Both the position numbers and the translations under genes were made by a program. A DNA stretch of 64,000 nucleotides from Runella sp. (lineage in GTDB: Bacteria > Bacteroidota > Bacteroidia > Cytophagales > Spirosomataceae): assembly GCA_023254175.1 (NCBI GenBank), contig JALQYJ010000106.1, positions 22,336 to 86,335 of the forward strand, in the 5' to 3' direction. Positions 36,479 to 45,056 of the stretch are shown in pieces. The notes beneath the pieces were generated by a model that ran no database searches, was not told the origin of the DNA, and saw only the letters and a program-made list of their open reading frames with translations. How positions within the stretch are numbered: position 1 is the first letter of the stretch; each line of letters opens with the position of its first letter.

Positions 36479-36640
36479 ATGTGGCATATAACGGCGTTTT
36501 TTGTGGGTGTATTACTGGTTTTGGGAGTGTTTTTTCAACAAAAAAACTCCTTGAACAGTAGTAGCCAAGGAGTTAAGTGGATGTCGAAGGAGATTAGATT
36601 CCTAAAGTGGTGTCGTTGGTACCCGAACAAATGGTGTTAG
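36479..36640 (+). CDS. Possible small membrane protein (53 aa) or gene fragment
   Basis: Starts MWHITAFFVGVLLVLGVF, a good single transmembrane helix, then QQKNSLNSSSQGVKWMSKE and a Trp/Cys-rich end. An overlapping second frame (36597 onward) reads PKVVSLVPEQMVLATVATSA, LLAFDYLIRYSKNNVQQA, which is more protein-like than the last 15 codons. A frameshifted pseudogene of about 80-90 codons would reconcile both. Unknown family. Confidence 0.3.
   Translation: MWHITAFFVGVLLVLGVFFQQKNSLNSSSQGVKWMSKEIRFLKWCRWYPNKWC
36545..36574 (-). terminator. Candidate terminator downstream of ruvC
   Basis: Nine-bp arms (aactccttg at 36545-36553, caaggagtt at 36566-36574). On the minus strand the stem is followed by a run of seven T. 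It lies about 195 nt beyond the ruvC stop. Confidence 0.5.
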
Positions 36641-36768
36641 CAACGGTAGCCACTTCTGCTTTATTGGCGTTTGATTACCTGATTCGGTACAGTAAAAACA
36701 ACGTTCAACAAGCCTAGTCTAAGCTCTTATCTGTCTACTCCACTTGTTTCATCGAGCAAAAAAAACAA

Positions 36769-37356
36769 CTACTTGATTCGTTCTGGATTTTCACTTACAA
36801 AAGCCGACCATGCCCCTTTTTTCGCTCCTTTCTTTTTGGCCGCTGCTGATGGTAATGCGTTGGCATGATAATGATGGCAAATCGCAATAGCTACGGCATC
36901 GGTGGCATCGAGGTATTCGGGTTGAAGAGGCATTTTGAGAATACTTTGCAACATCAAGGCTACTTGCTCTTTCGTTGCGTTTCCATTGCCCGTTACCGAC
37001 ATTTTTACAGTTTTGGGCGAATACTCCACAATCGGAATATTTCGGTTGAGTGCAGCAGCCATTGCTACTCCCTGAGCACGCCCCAATTTGAGCATCGACT
37101 GTGGGTTTTTTCCATAAAAAGGGTCTTCGATGGCCATTTCATCGGGCAAAAATTCTTCGATAAGCTGAGCAATACGGTCAAAAATTTTCTTCAGTTTGAG
37201 TTCATGGCTACTATATTTGTCAAGTTTTAAGACACCGTATTGAAGTAAATCGATACGTGCACCAATAATACGAATGACACCGTACCCTGCGATACGGGTT
37301 CCTGGGTCAATCCCTAAAATAATTTTTTCAGTCAGATTTGATAGTTTATCTTGCAT
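36769..37356 (-). CDS. ruvC: Crossover junction endodeoxyribonuclease RuvC
   Basis: 195 residues from the Met at 37356 (frame open 23 codons upstream, but the family starts a few residues before KIILGIDPG). Holliday-junction resolvase with an RNase H fold: catalytic Asp in GIDPGTR, Glu in EMAIEDPFYG, and the Asp pair in DATDAVAIAICHH. It resolves recombination intermediates with RuvAB. The C-terminal Ala/Lys-rich tail is typical of Bacteroidota. Its start codon overlaps the divergent neighbour's start codon. Confidence 0.92.
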   Translation of the reverse strand: MQDKLSNLTEKIILGIDPGTRIAGYGVIRIIGARIDLLQYGVLKLDKYSSHELKLKKIFDRIAQLIEEFLPDEMAIEDPFYGKNPQSMLKLGRAQGVAMAAALNRNIPIVEYSPKTVKMSVTGNGNATKEQVALMLQSILKMPLQPEYLDATDAVAIAICHHYHANALPSAAAKKKGAKKGAWSAFVSENPERIK

Positions 37357-38353
37357 GACGCAAAGTAACAGCCCTTCGTGGTTTTCTCGGCTCTCCTCGC
37401 TCAAAAAAATCACTTGGGTGTTCAAACTTCTCCTTTTTTTGGGGATATTGTGCTATTTATACGTCAGTATCGAAGCCAAAGGGCAAAGTTTGGTAGAGGT
37501 ATATCGCATCCTTTGTTTTCATTTGCGCGAAAGCCATTGGGAGCTGCTTGCCTTAGTCGTACTCCTTACCCCCGTAAACTGGGCCTGCGAAAGCAGAAAA
37601 TGGCAGTTATTAGCCCAAAAAATTGAAACTATTAGCTTTGGACAAGCCTTTCAGGGAGTTTTGGCGGGCCTTGCGCTTGGTTTTTTGATGCCCAACAACG
37701 TCGGCGACGCGGCAGGGAGGGTATTGTCACTACAAAGCTACCAACGGCTAACGGGCGTAGGAGCCGCTTTACTTTCCAACGGACTACAGTTTTACGTTTC
37801 CATGTTTTTCGGAACGGCGGGTTGGGGTGTCTGGATTTTTCAGCAACCTAGTTTACAAAACGGCCCACAACTCCTACTTTTTATGACATTGGTAAGCACT
37901 AACTTGTTGGGTATTTGGCTCATTCTGAAGCGCGAACGAGCAGAAAAGTACCTTGAAAGGTTTCGGTTTTTCAAATGGATAGAGCCCTACATCAGCGTCA
38001 TCGCGACGTACTCGTTAAGCGAAATTGGAGCAGCTTTTCGTTGGGCGCTGTTGCGCTATGGAGTATTTACAGCTCAGTTTGCCTTACTATTGTGGATTTT
38101 TGAGGTAAAATTGTCCCTTGGGATTGCTTTAGCAGGAATTTTTCTAGTATTTTTTGCCAAAACGCTGATTCCAGCGCTCAATTTTTTAGGTGATTTGGGC
38201 ATTCGTGAAGCCTCTTCGTTGTACGTTTTTAGCTTTTATGACGTCGAACCTGCCCGCATTTTGGCAGTAACACTTACCCTTTGGTGCATTAATATTCTTC
38301 TTCCTATGCTGATAGGAACCTTTTGGACATGGAAGCTCAAATGGTGGAATTGA
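37355..38353 (+). CDS. Flippase-like/lysylphosphatidylglycerol-synthase TM family membrane protein
   Basis: 332 residues from the ATG at 37355, which shares two bases with the ruvC start codon on the other strand. About eight helices. The conserved block GLALGFLMPNNVGDAAGRVLSL near residue 95 and NFLGDLGIREASSLYVF near 290 mark the LPG_synthase_TM/UPF0104 group (YbhN, AglD). Members flip or attach lipid-linked groups; the precise role is unknown. An internal GTG near 37416 is an alternative start but would remove residues before the first helix. Convergent with nuoM. Confidence 0.82.
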   Translation: MTQSNSPSWFSRLSSLKKITWVFKLLLFLGILCYLYVSIEAKGQSLVEVYRILCFHLRESHWELLALVVLLTPVNWACESRKWQLLAQKIETISFGQAFQGVLAGLALGFLMPNNVGDAAGRVLSLQSYQRLTGVGAALLSNGLQFYVSMFFGTAGWGVWIFQQPSLQNGPQLLLFMTLVSTNLLGIWLILKRERAEKYLERFRFFKWIEPYISVIATYSLSEIGAAFRWALLRYGVFTAQFALLLWIFEVKLSLGIALAGIFLVFFAKTLIPALNFLGDLGIREASSLYVFSFYDVEPARILAVTLTLWCINILLPMLIGTFWTWKLKWWN

Positions 38354-38413
38354 GGTGCCTGTGGGTCTGTTTGCTCACAACCTGACCAAGTGTTTTTTGA
38401 TTAAAATAGATGT

Positions 38414-40000
38414 TTATTCAAAAACCTTGAGCAATTGACTCACCGTTTTGTCCGAAAGCTGGAAAAGGCTGTTGGGTAAAATCCCGATGAGGAAGGCCAA
38501 CAATCCCAACGGAATCAACATCCATTTTTCACGGGTGTCTAAGTCATACAATACCACCAAATCTTCTTGGTTTTTGGCCCATAATTTCCCCAAAAACATT
38601 CGCTGGAGCGTCCATAAGAAATAGGCAGCGGCCAAAATAATCCCAATTGTTCCTAAAGCCGCTACCCACGTAGGCAACACGGCCGATTTGAAACCGCCCA
38701 TCAACGTAAATAATTCGCCCACAAACCCTGAAAAACCTGGTAAGCCAAGCGAGGCAAAAAACGCCACGCCCGTAAGCACCGCATAGAGTGGCATAGGGGC
38801 AATAAGTCCACGGTAGTTGTCTATGAGGCGGTTGTGCGTACGGTCATAAAGCACTCCTACCACTAAGAACAGCATGGCCGAAAGAATACCGTGGCTCACC
38901 ATTTGGTAAATAGCGCCGTTGATGCCTTCGGAAGTCAAGGACGCAATTCCCAACACGACAAACCCCATGTGAGATACCGAAGAATAGGCAATCATCTTTT
39001 TGAGGTCATTTTGGGCTAGGGCGTTAAAGCCACCGTAAATAATCGAAATCCCCCCAAGTATCGCCAAAGTAAAGGCATATTCGTTGGCAGCATCGGGGAA
39101 AATAGGGTAGGCGATACGGAGCAATCCATAGCCCCCGATTTTCAATAAAATTCCTGCTAATACCACCGACACAGGGGTTGGGGCCTCAACGTGGGCGTCG
39201 GGTAGCCACGTATGAAGAGGCACAATAGGCAACTTGATGGCAAAACCTATAAACAACAGCCAAAAAGCCAACATTCGGGAGGGCATTCCAAGCAAATAAA
39301 TTTCTCCTGACAACGATAAAATACTGTCTGGTAGATAGTTCTGCATGTTAGTCATGTACCGAAGGTCGAAAGTATGCACCATCGACTGCGTCAATTGTGA
39401 TTCAACGGGGTCAATCACCGACAGGTACAAACCTATCATCACAATGAGAATCAGTAACGACCCAACCAAAGTATAAAGGAAAAACTTAATGGAAGCGTAC
39501 TCACGGCGCGGCCCTCCCCAAAGCCCAATCAAGAAATACATGGGCAAGAGCATAAACTCAAAAAAGAGGAAAAACAAGAAAAAATCAAGGGCTATAAAAC
39601 AGCCTGTAATACTGGTAGTTAGTAGCAAATAAAGCGAAAAGTAAGCTTTTTCTCGTTTGTCAATATTCCAAGAGGAAATAGCCCCAATGAACATAACCAC
39701 CGAAGTGAGCAGCACCAGACCGAAACTGATGCCGTCGATTCCGAGTAAGTAATCGATGGAAACTGTACCAAGATTACCCAACGAAAGGGTAATCCAATCG
39801 GCTTTTTCGACAAATTGAAAAGAAGAGCTGGAGGCATCGTACAGGGCATAAAGTACCCCCGAAACGAGCACTTGGCAAACAGTAAAAAACAGATTAATCC
39901 ACTTGTAAGTGTGCTTATAACGATTAGAAATCGCTAAAATAGCAATGACTCCAACAATGGGGTGGAAAACAAAAAAAGAGAGTAAATATGGTATCTTCAT
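38414..40000 (-). CDS. nuoM: NADH-quinone oxidoreductase subunit M
   Basis: 528 residues from the Met at 40000 (MKIPYLLSFFVFHPIVG). Antiporter-like membrane subunit of complex I with about 14 helices: FLFFEFMLLPMYFLIG contains the conserved proton-channel Glu, KLPIVPLHTWLPDAHVEAPTPVSVVLA the helix-7/8 Lys/His region, LKKMIAYSSVSHMGFV the discontinuous helix 12. It pumps protons driven by NADH oxidation. The gene begins 8 nt after nuoL stops. No nuoN follows; the next gene is convergent. Confidence 0.95.
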   Translation of the reverse strand: MKIPYLLSFFVFHPIVGVIAILAISNRYKHTYKWINLFFTVCQVLVSGVLYALYDASSSSFQFVEKADWITLSLGNLGTVSIDYLLGIDGISFGLVLLTSVVMFIGAISSWNIDKREKAYFSLYLLLTTSITGCFIALDFFLFFLFFEFMLLPMYFLIGLWGGPRREYASIKFFLYTLVGSLLILIVMIGLYLSVIDPVESQLTQSMVHTFDLRYMTNMQNYLPDSILSLSGEIYLLGMPSRMLAFWLLFIGFAIKLPIVPLHTWLPDAHVEAPTPVSVVLAGILLKIGGYGLLRIAYPIFPDAANEYAFTLAILGGISIIYGGFNALAQNDLKKMIAYSSVSHMGFVVLGIASLTSEGINGAIYQMVSHGILSAMLFLVVGVLYDRTHNRLIDNYRGLIAPMPLYAVLTGVAFFASLGLPGFSGFVGELFTLMGGFKSAVLPTWVAALGTIGIILAAAYFLWTLQRMFLGKLWAKNQEDLVVLYDLDTREKWMLIPLGLLAFLIGILPNSLFQLSDKTVSQLLKVFE

Positions 40001-40008
40001 AACAAGTA

Positions 40009-41997
40009 TCAGTGGAGCACCCACAGAATAACAACAATAATGCCTACGAGAACGACTACAAAATAAGATTGCGCTTGGCCATTTTGGAGATTTCGGGTTC
40101 GGCTGCCTACAAATTGTACCAACCATGCCGCGCCATTAACCACTCCATCAACGACCATTCGGTCAAAACGTCCAACTATATGAGCAGCAATGACGGTGAG
40201 ATAGGCAAACCCATTGACCGTCATGTCAACTATTTTACTATCAAAATGGTACAACCACGTTCCGATGCGTTGGAGAGGACTTATCAAAAATAAGTAATGC
40301 TCTGTCTCAGGATCATGCTCACGTAGTACTTGGAAGTGATGTTTGACCTTATTCCAACCTTGTTCATATGTTTTTTTGATGGATTCATGTACTACTCCTA
40401 ATTGTTGAACAAAAGGTGGGATATTGTGATTAAAAGTACAAATATAGCCTAAACTAATACCTGTTGTGGCGGCAATGGTTGAACAAATAACAACAATGAC
40501 ATGCCATTCATGACTAAAATTAGTGGGAAATAAACGAAAAACCCAGCCTTGGGCGGCATCCAAAGGATTCCAAGAAAACCAGACAAAAAATGACAGACCA
40601 GACAAAATCACTAAGGGTACTTTCATAAGCGTATCAGCATCGTGGATGTGGCTTTCGTGTACCGCTTTTTCAGAAGCAGGTCTGGGTAAAAACACCAAAC
40701 GCCATTGCTTTGTGATATAAAAAGCTGTGAGACCTGCCGAAAAAAGCACGACGATGGGTAACACGTAAGCAATACCGCCCCGTTGAGAAGCCCAAGCAAA
40801 GACTTCTACTAAAATGGCATCTTTGGAAAGAAAACCAGAGAAGAAGGGCAACCCCGCCAAAGCTGCTGCACAAAGGGTATAGGCCACAAAAGTAGTCTTC
40901 ATCGAGTGCCGAAGGTTACCCATCTGGCGCATATCCTGAGAATGTACCGCATGAATGACTACTCCTGCACTCAAAAATAACCCTGCTTTAAAAAATGCGT
41001 GTGTCACTAGGTGAAACAAGGAGGCTTCACGCGCACCAACCCCCATGCCTAGCACCATTAGGCCAAGCTGGGAAACGGTAGAGTACGCCAATAGTTTTTT
41101 AATATCTGTTTGAAAAATAGCGCGGTAAGCCCCCATGACCATAGTGATGGCGCCAATGATGGCAATGACCGTTAGAGCATCGGGGGTTAGTAAAAAGTAA
41201 ATACGAGCCACTAGAAAAATCCCTGCTGCTACCATGGTTGCTGCGTGGATTAAGGCCGAAACGGGGGTGGGGCCTTCCATGGCATCGGGTAACCAAGCCG
41301 AAAGCGGAAATTGTGCCGACTTACCTATTGCTCCACAAAAAAGAAGTAGGCCAATCAGGGTAAGTTGTGGGTCGGAAATGGAGGAGGTAGGCGCGCTAAA
41401 CTGTGGAATGAGCAACGATAATTCACTGGTTCCTGTGAGCCATATCAAAAGTAAAATCCCCATTAAAAAGCCAGCATCACCGATACGATTAAGAATAAAG
41501 GCTTTTTTTGCAGCCCAAACAGCCCGTGGTTTATGGTACCAGAAACCAATTAAAAGGTACGATGACAGACCCACAAGTTCCCAACCTACGTACATTAGGA
41601 AAAGGCTTCCTGCAAGGACGATAAGCAACATTGAAAAAACAAACAGGCCCAAAAAAGCAAAATACCGCCAGCGTCCCTCGTCGTCATGTAAGTAGCTAAT
41701 TGAAAACACTTGGACGAGTAAGGCTACAAAATGTACCAAAACAAGCATTACCAGCGTAAGATTGTCCGTTTGGAGCGAGAGCGTAAACGACTTTTCTTTG
41801 AGTTGAAACCACTCAATGGAAAAAAGGTGGGGAGAATGCAGCGATGATTGTAAAAAATAAAGGGAAATTCCAAGTCCAAGAAAGGAAACCAATGAGGCGA
41901 TCCAACCTGCCCAAATAGTGGCCTTTTTACCTGCCGTCAATAACCCGAGGCAACTAACCAAGGGTAAAAAAAGAAGAATGAGTAGCTTTGAAAACAT
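40009..41997 (-). CDS. nuoL: NADH-quinone oxidoreductase subunit L
   Basis: 662 residues, the usual NuoL size, with about 16 helices and the C-terminal lateral-helix region after residue 520. Signatures: LFLMYVGWELVGLSSYLLIG (channel Glu), KSAQFPLSAWLPDAMEGPTPVSALIHAAT, DIKKLLAYSTVSQLGLM. A TACTTTTG element at 42022-42029 (minus strand), 25 nt before the start, may be the -7 box, though no TTG sits at normal distance. The upstream gene is divergent, so nuoL-nuoM is a two-gene unit separated from the rest of complex I. Confidence 0.95.
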   Translation of the reverse strand: MFSKLLILLFLPLVSCLGLLTAGKKATIWAGWIASLVSFLGLGISLYFLQSSLHSPHLFSIEWFQLKEKSFTLSLQTDNLTLVMLVLVHFVALLVQVFSISYLHDDEGRWRYFAFLGLFVFSMLLIVLAGSLFLMYVGWELVGLSSYLLIGFWYHKPRAVWAAKKAFILNRIGDAGFLMGILLLIWLTGTSELSLLIPQFSAPTSSISDPQLTLIGLLLFCGAIGKSAQFPLSAWLPDAMEGPTPVSALIHAATMVAAGIFLVARIYFLLTPDALTVIAIIGAITMVMGAYRAIFQTDIKKLLAYSTVSQLGLMVLGMGVGAREASLFHLVTHAFFKAGLFLSAGVVIHAVHSQDMRQMGNLRHSMKTTFVAYTLCAAALAGLPFFSGFLSKDAILVEVFAWASQRGGIAYVLPIVVLFSAGLTAFYITKQWRLVFLPRPASEKAVHESHIHDADTLMKVPLVILSGLSFFVWFSWNPLDAAQGWVFRLFPTNFSHEWHVIVVICSTIAATTGISLGYICTFNHNIPPFVQQLGVVHESIKKTYEQGWNKVKHHFQVLREHDPETEHYLFLISPLQRIGTWLYHFDSKIVDMTVNGFAYLTVIAAHIVGRFDRMVVDGVVNGAAWLVQFVGSRTRNLQNGQAQSYFVVVLVGIIVVILWVLH

Positions 41998-42167
41998 TCA
42001 AATGTTTGCCTTTTGCGAGGGCAAAAGTAAAAACTATCTGCCAACTTTCAGAAATTTAACACAAAGCATTGGTTAAAAAAAGGGGGAAATAATGGATATT
42101 GGCTAAGTTTTTTTATTTTACCATTAAAATTGCTCGCTAATAGTCGTACGATGGGGTTTTTGATAAA

Positions 42168-44105
42168 ATGATTTTTATACTAAAAAACGGTTTTTGGGGA
42201 ATGTTCTTTGTACTGACGGCGCTGACGTCGTTAGCTCAAAAAACGCTCATTGAACGTAATGTACCCCGTAAACCTCCCAAAAACAAAGATTCGATACAAA
42301 TTTCTAGCCCCATAGACAGCGTTTTTAAGGCAAAACTCGACGCCCCCACCGCTAAGGATACGGCATTTGGAAAAACCGCCAAAAAAGTAGTTCCTAAAAC
42401 GTTTTACAACGTATTGTTTCGGGACATCAATAAACATATTGATTCGGGTCAAGTCGCGCAAATGGAGCAAAATCCACATTTACCCTTCGCTGGGCGCTGG
42501 ATTCGGGAGATTTATGTTCATAGTTTGGATGTATTTGGGTACAGTGTGCATGATACTACGTTAGTACCTGCCAACTGGATTGACCGTGTTGGGAATAAAT
42601 TGCACCGAAGCACTCGCGAACGTACCATTATGAGAAATTACCTTTTCTTTGAAGAAGGCGACATCATTGACCCCGAAAAAATGCGGGACAATGAGCGTTA
42701 TTTGCGTCAACAAGGGATTTTTCACGACGCTCGAATTGTCATTGTGCCTTTTCGCAATGCCAAAGACGCCGTGGATATACACGTCTATACCCAAGATTTA
42801 TGGTCGCTCTTGCCCGATGGGTCTGCCTCTAATTTTGATAATTTCACCATCGGACTCGAACAACGAAACTTTAGAGGCTTGGGCCAATCGTTTAAGAATA
42901 CCGTTTCTTACAACGGTAAGGACGAACGACAACGCTTGGAATACGCAGGTCGTTATTTTATTCCTTCGTTCGGAAAAACATTCATTGCAGGAGAAGGAAT
43001 CCTGAACGTTCAGCGCGACCAAAAACAACTTTCATTGAAAGTATATCGCCCTTTTTTTACCCCTCAAATGAAGTATGCGGGCGCGCTAGAAATTGGATAT
43101 CACAATCGTCGTCTGTTTGAGTTTACCCTTGATTCGCTGACAAGGCGCTCGGCAAGAAATTATTTTTGGTCGCAATACGGCTTGTTTGATGCTTGGATTG
43201 GGCGTTCGTTTCGCATTTTTTTTGGTGACGGCAAACTCCGCGAGCGGGCGCGTTTTGTGGTGGCTTTGCGGCATACACGCCAAACATTCTATCAGCGCGA
43301 CCGCACAGTGACGGATAGTACCAATCAGTTGTTTCAAAATACGAGACCTACGTTGTTTAGTATTGGATTTTCAAACCGTCGTTACCAGCGCGATTTATTG
43401 ATATATGGTTTTGGGCGAACCGAAGACGTACCTGTCGGAGATTTGCTATCGTTTGTTTATGGAAGCGACCCTGCCGAATTGGGTGACCGTAAATACATTG
43501 GCTTAAAATATTCACGAGCGAGATATCTAAAGATTGGGTATTTGTACAACCTCACCAATTTTGGTATGTACACGAAAGAGGGAGGTACCGAGCAGGGGGT
43601 GTTTAGTACAGAAAACAATTATTTTACCCCTTTGCATCGTTTTGGGAGAGATTGGTACGCTCGACATTTTATCAACGTAAAGTTTGCATGGGGATTTAAT
43701 CGGTTTGAAAACGAATACTTCAACATCAGTGGAAACGAAGGCATTAAGGGGATTTACAGTGACGAACTTCGCGGAACGCGCAAATTGGTGATTGGAGCCG
43801 AAACGGTCTTCTTTAGCCCCCTCAATTTTTTGGGGTTTCGCATCGCACCTTTTACTTTTGCTGATTTAGGATGGTCCACTTTTAGTGGACAAAACTTATT
43901 TCGAAATAAACCCTTTCAGGGCTATGGCCTTGGATTTAGGTTCCGAAACGAAAATCTAACTTTTACAACCTTTCAGGTTCGACTAAGTATCTATGCAGGA
44001 ATCCCCGATATAGCGACACCTTACAGAGTAAGTTTTGACGGAGTTCCGCCGTTGCGCTTTAGAGATTTTGATATTTCAGCCCCCGAAATTGTTCAATTTA
44101 AGTAA
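42168..44105 (+). CDS. Outer-membrane protein with POTRA-like domain, BamA/TamA-related
   Basis: 645 residues with signal peptide (MIFILKNGFWGMFFVLTALTSLAQ). After a Pro/Lys-rich linker, a POTRA-like block (RERTIMRNYLFFEEGDIID, MRDNERYLRQQGIFHDARI) spans about 140-200. The remaining 440 residues alternate hydrophobic and aromatic residues as in an outer-membrane beta-barrel. Such Bacteroidota proteins are relatives of BamA/TamA without assigned clients. It might help insert or translocate proteins or lipids, by analogy only. An AT-rich hairpin covers its stop codon. Confidence 0.72.
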   Translation: MIFILKNGFWGMFFVLTALTSLAQKTLIERNVPRKPPKNKDSIQISSPIDSVFKAKLDAPTAKDTAFGKTAKKVVPKTFYNVLFRDINKHIDSGQVAQMEQNPHLPFAGRWIREIYVHSLDVFGYSVHDTTLVPANWIDRVGNKLHRSTRERTIMRNYLFFEEGDIIDPEKMRDNERYLRQQGIFHDARIVIVPFRNAKDAVDIHVYTQDLWSLLPDGSASNFDNFTIGLEQRNFRGLGQSFKNTVSYNGKDERQRLEYAGRYFIPSFGKTFIAGEGILNVQRDQKQLSLKVYRPFFTPQMKYAGALEIGYHNRRLFEFTLDSLTRRSARNYFWSQYGLFDAWIGRSFRIFFGDGKLRERARFVVALRHTRQTFYQRDRTVTDSTNQLFQNTRPTLFSIGFSNRRYQRDLLIYGFGRTEDVPVGDLLSFVYGSDPAELGDRKYIGLKYSRARYLKIGYLYNLTNFGMYTKEGGTEQGVFSTENNYFTPLHRFGRDWYARHFINVKFAWGFNRFENEYFNISGNEGIKGIYSDELRGTRKLVIGAETVFFSPLNFLGFRIAPFTFADLGWSTFSGQNLFRNKPFQGYGLGFRFRNENLTFTTFQVRLSIYAGIPDIATPYRVSFDGVPPLRFRDFDISAPEIVQFK

Positions 44106-44131
44106 ATGAACAAATAAATTTGTTCATTTAC
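44102..44131. terminator. AT-rich hairpin at convergent gene ends
   Basis: Perfect 13-bp arms (gtaaatgaacaaa at 44102-44114, tttgttcatttac at 44119-44131), 4-nt loop. The left arm includes the stop codon of the outer-membrane gene. No T-run, so its strength is uncertain. Confidence 0.6.
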
Positions 44132-44145
44132 CTGTAATTCAGCAA

Positions 44146-44994
44146 TTATCCCCAATGCTCTTGAATCACTTCCAGTAATTCGGTTTGAGCAGCGCAACCC
44201 GCAATGACGTCTCCTCCAAAAAGCCAATTTTGTCCCCCCGAAAAGTCCGTAATTTGTCCACCTGCTTCCAAAATTAGTAATGCGCCTGCGGCCATATCCC
44301 ACGAATTGAGGTTATATTCATAAAATGCCTCAAAACGACCCGCTGCCACATAAGCCAAGTCAATAGCCGCGGCTCCCATACGCCGCAAACCGTGACAGCG
44401 CTGCATGAGTGTTTCCAAAATTTTGAGGTAACGGTCTTGTTTTTCAAACTTATAATAGGGAAAGCCCGTTGCAAGTAAACTATCTCCAAGCGTTGACGTT
44501 CCCGACACTTTCAGACGAGTGGGTCCCAAGTCCCCAATGGTGGAGTCCCTTCTATTTCCCCTATTGGGGATTGGGGGGCTACACCATGCTCCTCCACCTT
44601 GCCAGCCATAAAAAAGCTCCTCCGTTCCTAAATGATAAATCACTCCAGCGATAGGAATACTATTTTGCACCAATCCCACACTTACACAATAAATAGGCAA
44701 ACTGTGGATAAAATTGGCAGTTCCGTCTAGTGGGTCAATGACCCAATACAGTTCATTCGGGTTTGATTCTTCGCCCGCCGTTCCTTCTTCGGTGATAAAT
44801 CCAGCTTCGGGTAAAATTTGGCGCAAACCTGAAACTAGCATTTTTTCGGTTTCTTTGTCAACGTACGAAACGAGGTTGTTGGCGGCTTTGTATTCGGTTT
44901 GTGAGCGGTCAAATTTGGCCGCTTCTTGTTTGATAAATCCTCCCGCTTGGCGGACAATTTCTATGGTTTGTAATGTGATGCTTTCGAGATTCAT
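44146..44994 (-). CDS. Inositol monophosphatase family protein with palindromic-element insertion
   Basis: 282 residues from the Met at 44994. Metal sites are intact: Glu70 in FITEEGTAGEE, Asp87/Asp90 in VIDPLDGTANF, Asp in NSWDMAAGALLILEAGG. It may be an inositol-1-phosphatase, 3'(2'),5'-bisphosphatase or SuhB; the text YVAAGRFEAFYE is SuhB/IMPase-like. Residues about 138-159 (CSPPIPNRGNRR ... DLGPT) have no counterpart in ordinary family members, where only about four residues join GGGA to the xLKVS strand; they are encoded by a GC-rich palindromic element. The insert is in a surface loop, so activity is probably kept. Last gene of the selD-rsmI-lnb run. Confidence 0.88.
   Translation of the reverse strand: MNLESITLQTIEIVRQAGGFIKQEAAKFDRSQTEYKAANNLVSYVDKETEKMLVSGLRQILPEAGFITEEGTAGEESNPNELYWVIDPLDGTANFIHSLPIYCVSVGLVQNSIPIAGVIYHLGTEELFYGWQGGGAWCSPPIPNRGNRRDSTIGDLGPTRLKVSGTSTLGDSLLATGFPYYKFEKQDRYLKILETLMQRCHGLRRMGAAAIDLAYVAAGRFEAFYEYNLNSWDMAAGALLILEAGGQITDFSGGQNWLFGGDVIAGCAAQTELLEVIQEHWG
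44521..44580. repeat. Palindromic element inside IMPase gene
   Basis: A 60-bp GC-rich segment, exactly 20 codons, with imperfect ends (ggtcccaagtcccc against the complement of ggggattggggggct) and an inner imperfect hairpin (ccccaatggtggagtccc / cccctattgggg). Read on the coding strand it starts AGCCCCCCAATCCCCAAT, like the element in selD. Confidence 0.75.
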
Positions 44995-45056
44995 GTACAA
45001 TGATTTTAACGCTTTCTAAAAGTAATAGAGTTCTGTGGTTTAAAGATAGACACCGC

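Larger units (their letters stand above)
36208..36768. other. Degenerate intergenic stretch between pdxA and ruvC
   Basis: 561 bp that contain several short protein-like frames broken by stops. One plus frame reads KADFNAPNPLFTDKLM and IEAEAALSEAKEPVLRMLLQ to a stop; another reads HGLDQRIPDFTNSVLTPI; a third is annotated as a small ORF at 36479. This suggests gene decay, but none is recognised. Confidence 0.4.

Noticed and set aside
37274..37354. Upstream extension of the flippase-like gene to 37274
   Set aside because: It would overlap ruvC antisense and adds 27 residues (starting TPYPAIRVPG) that do not look like the family N-terminus.
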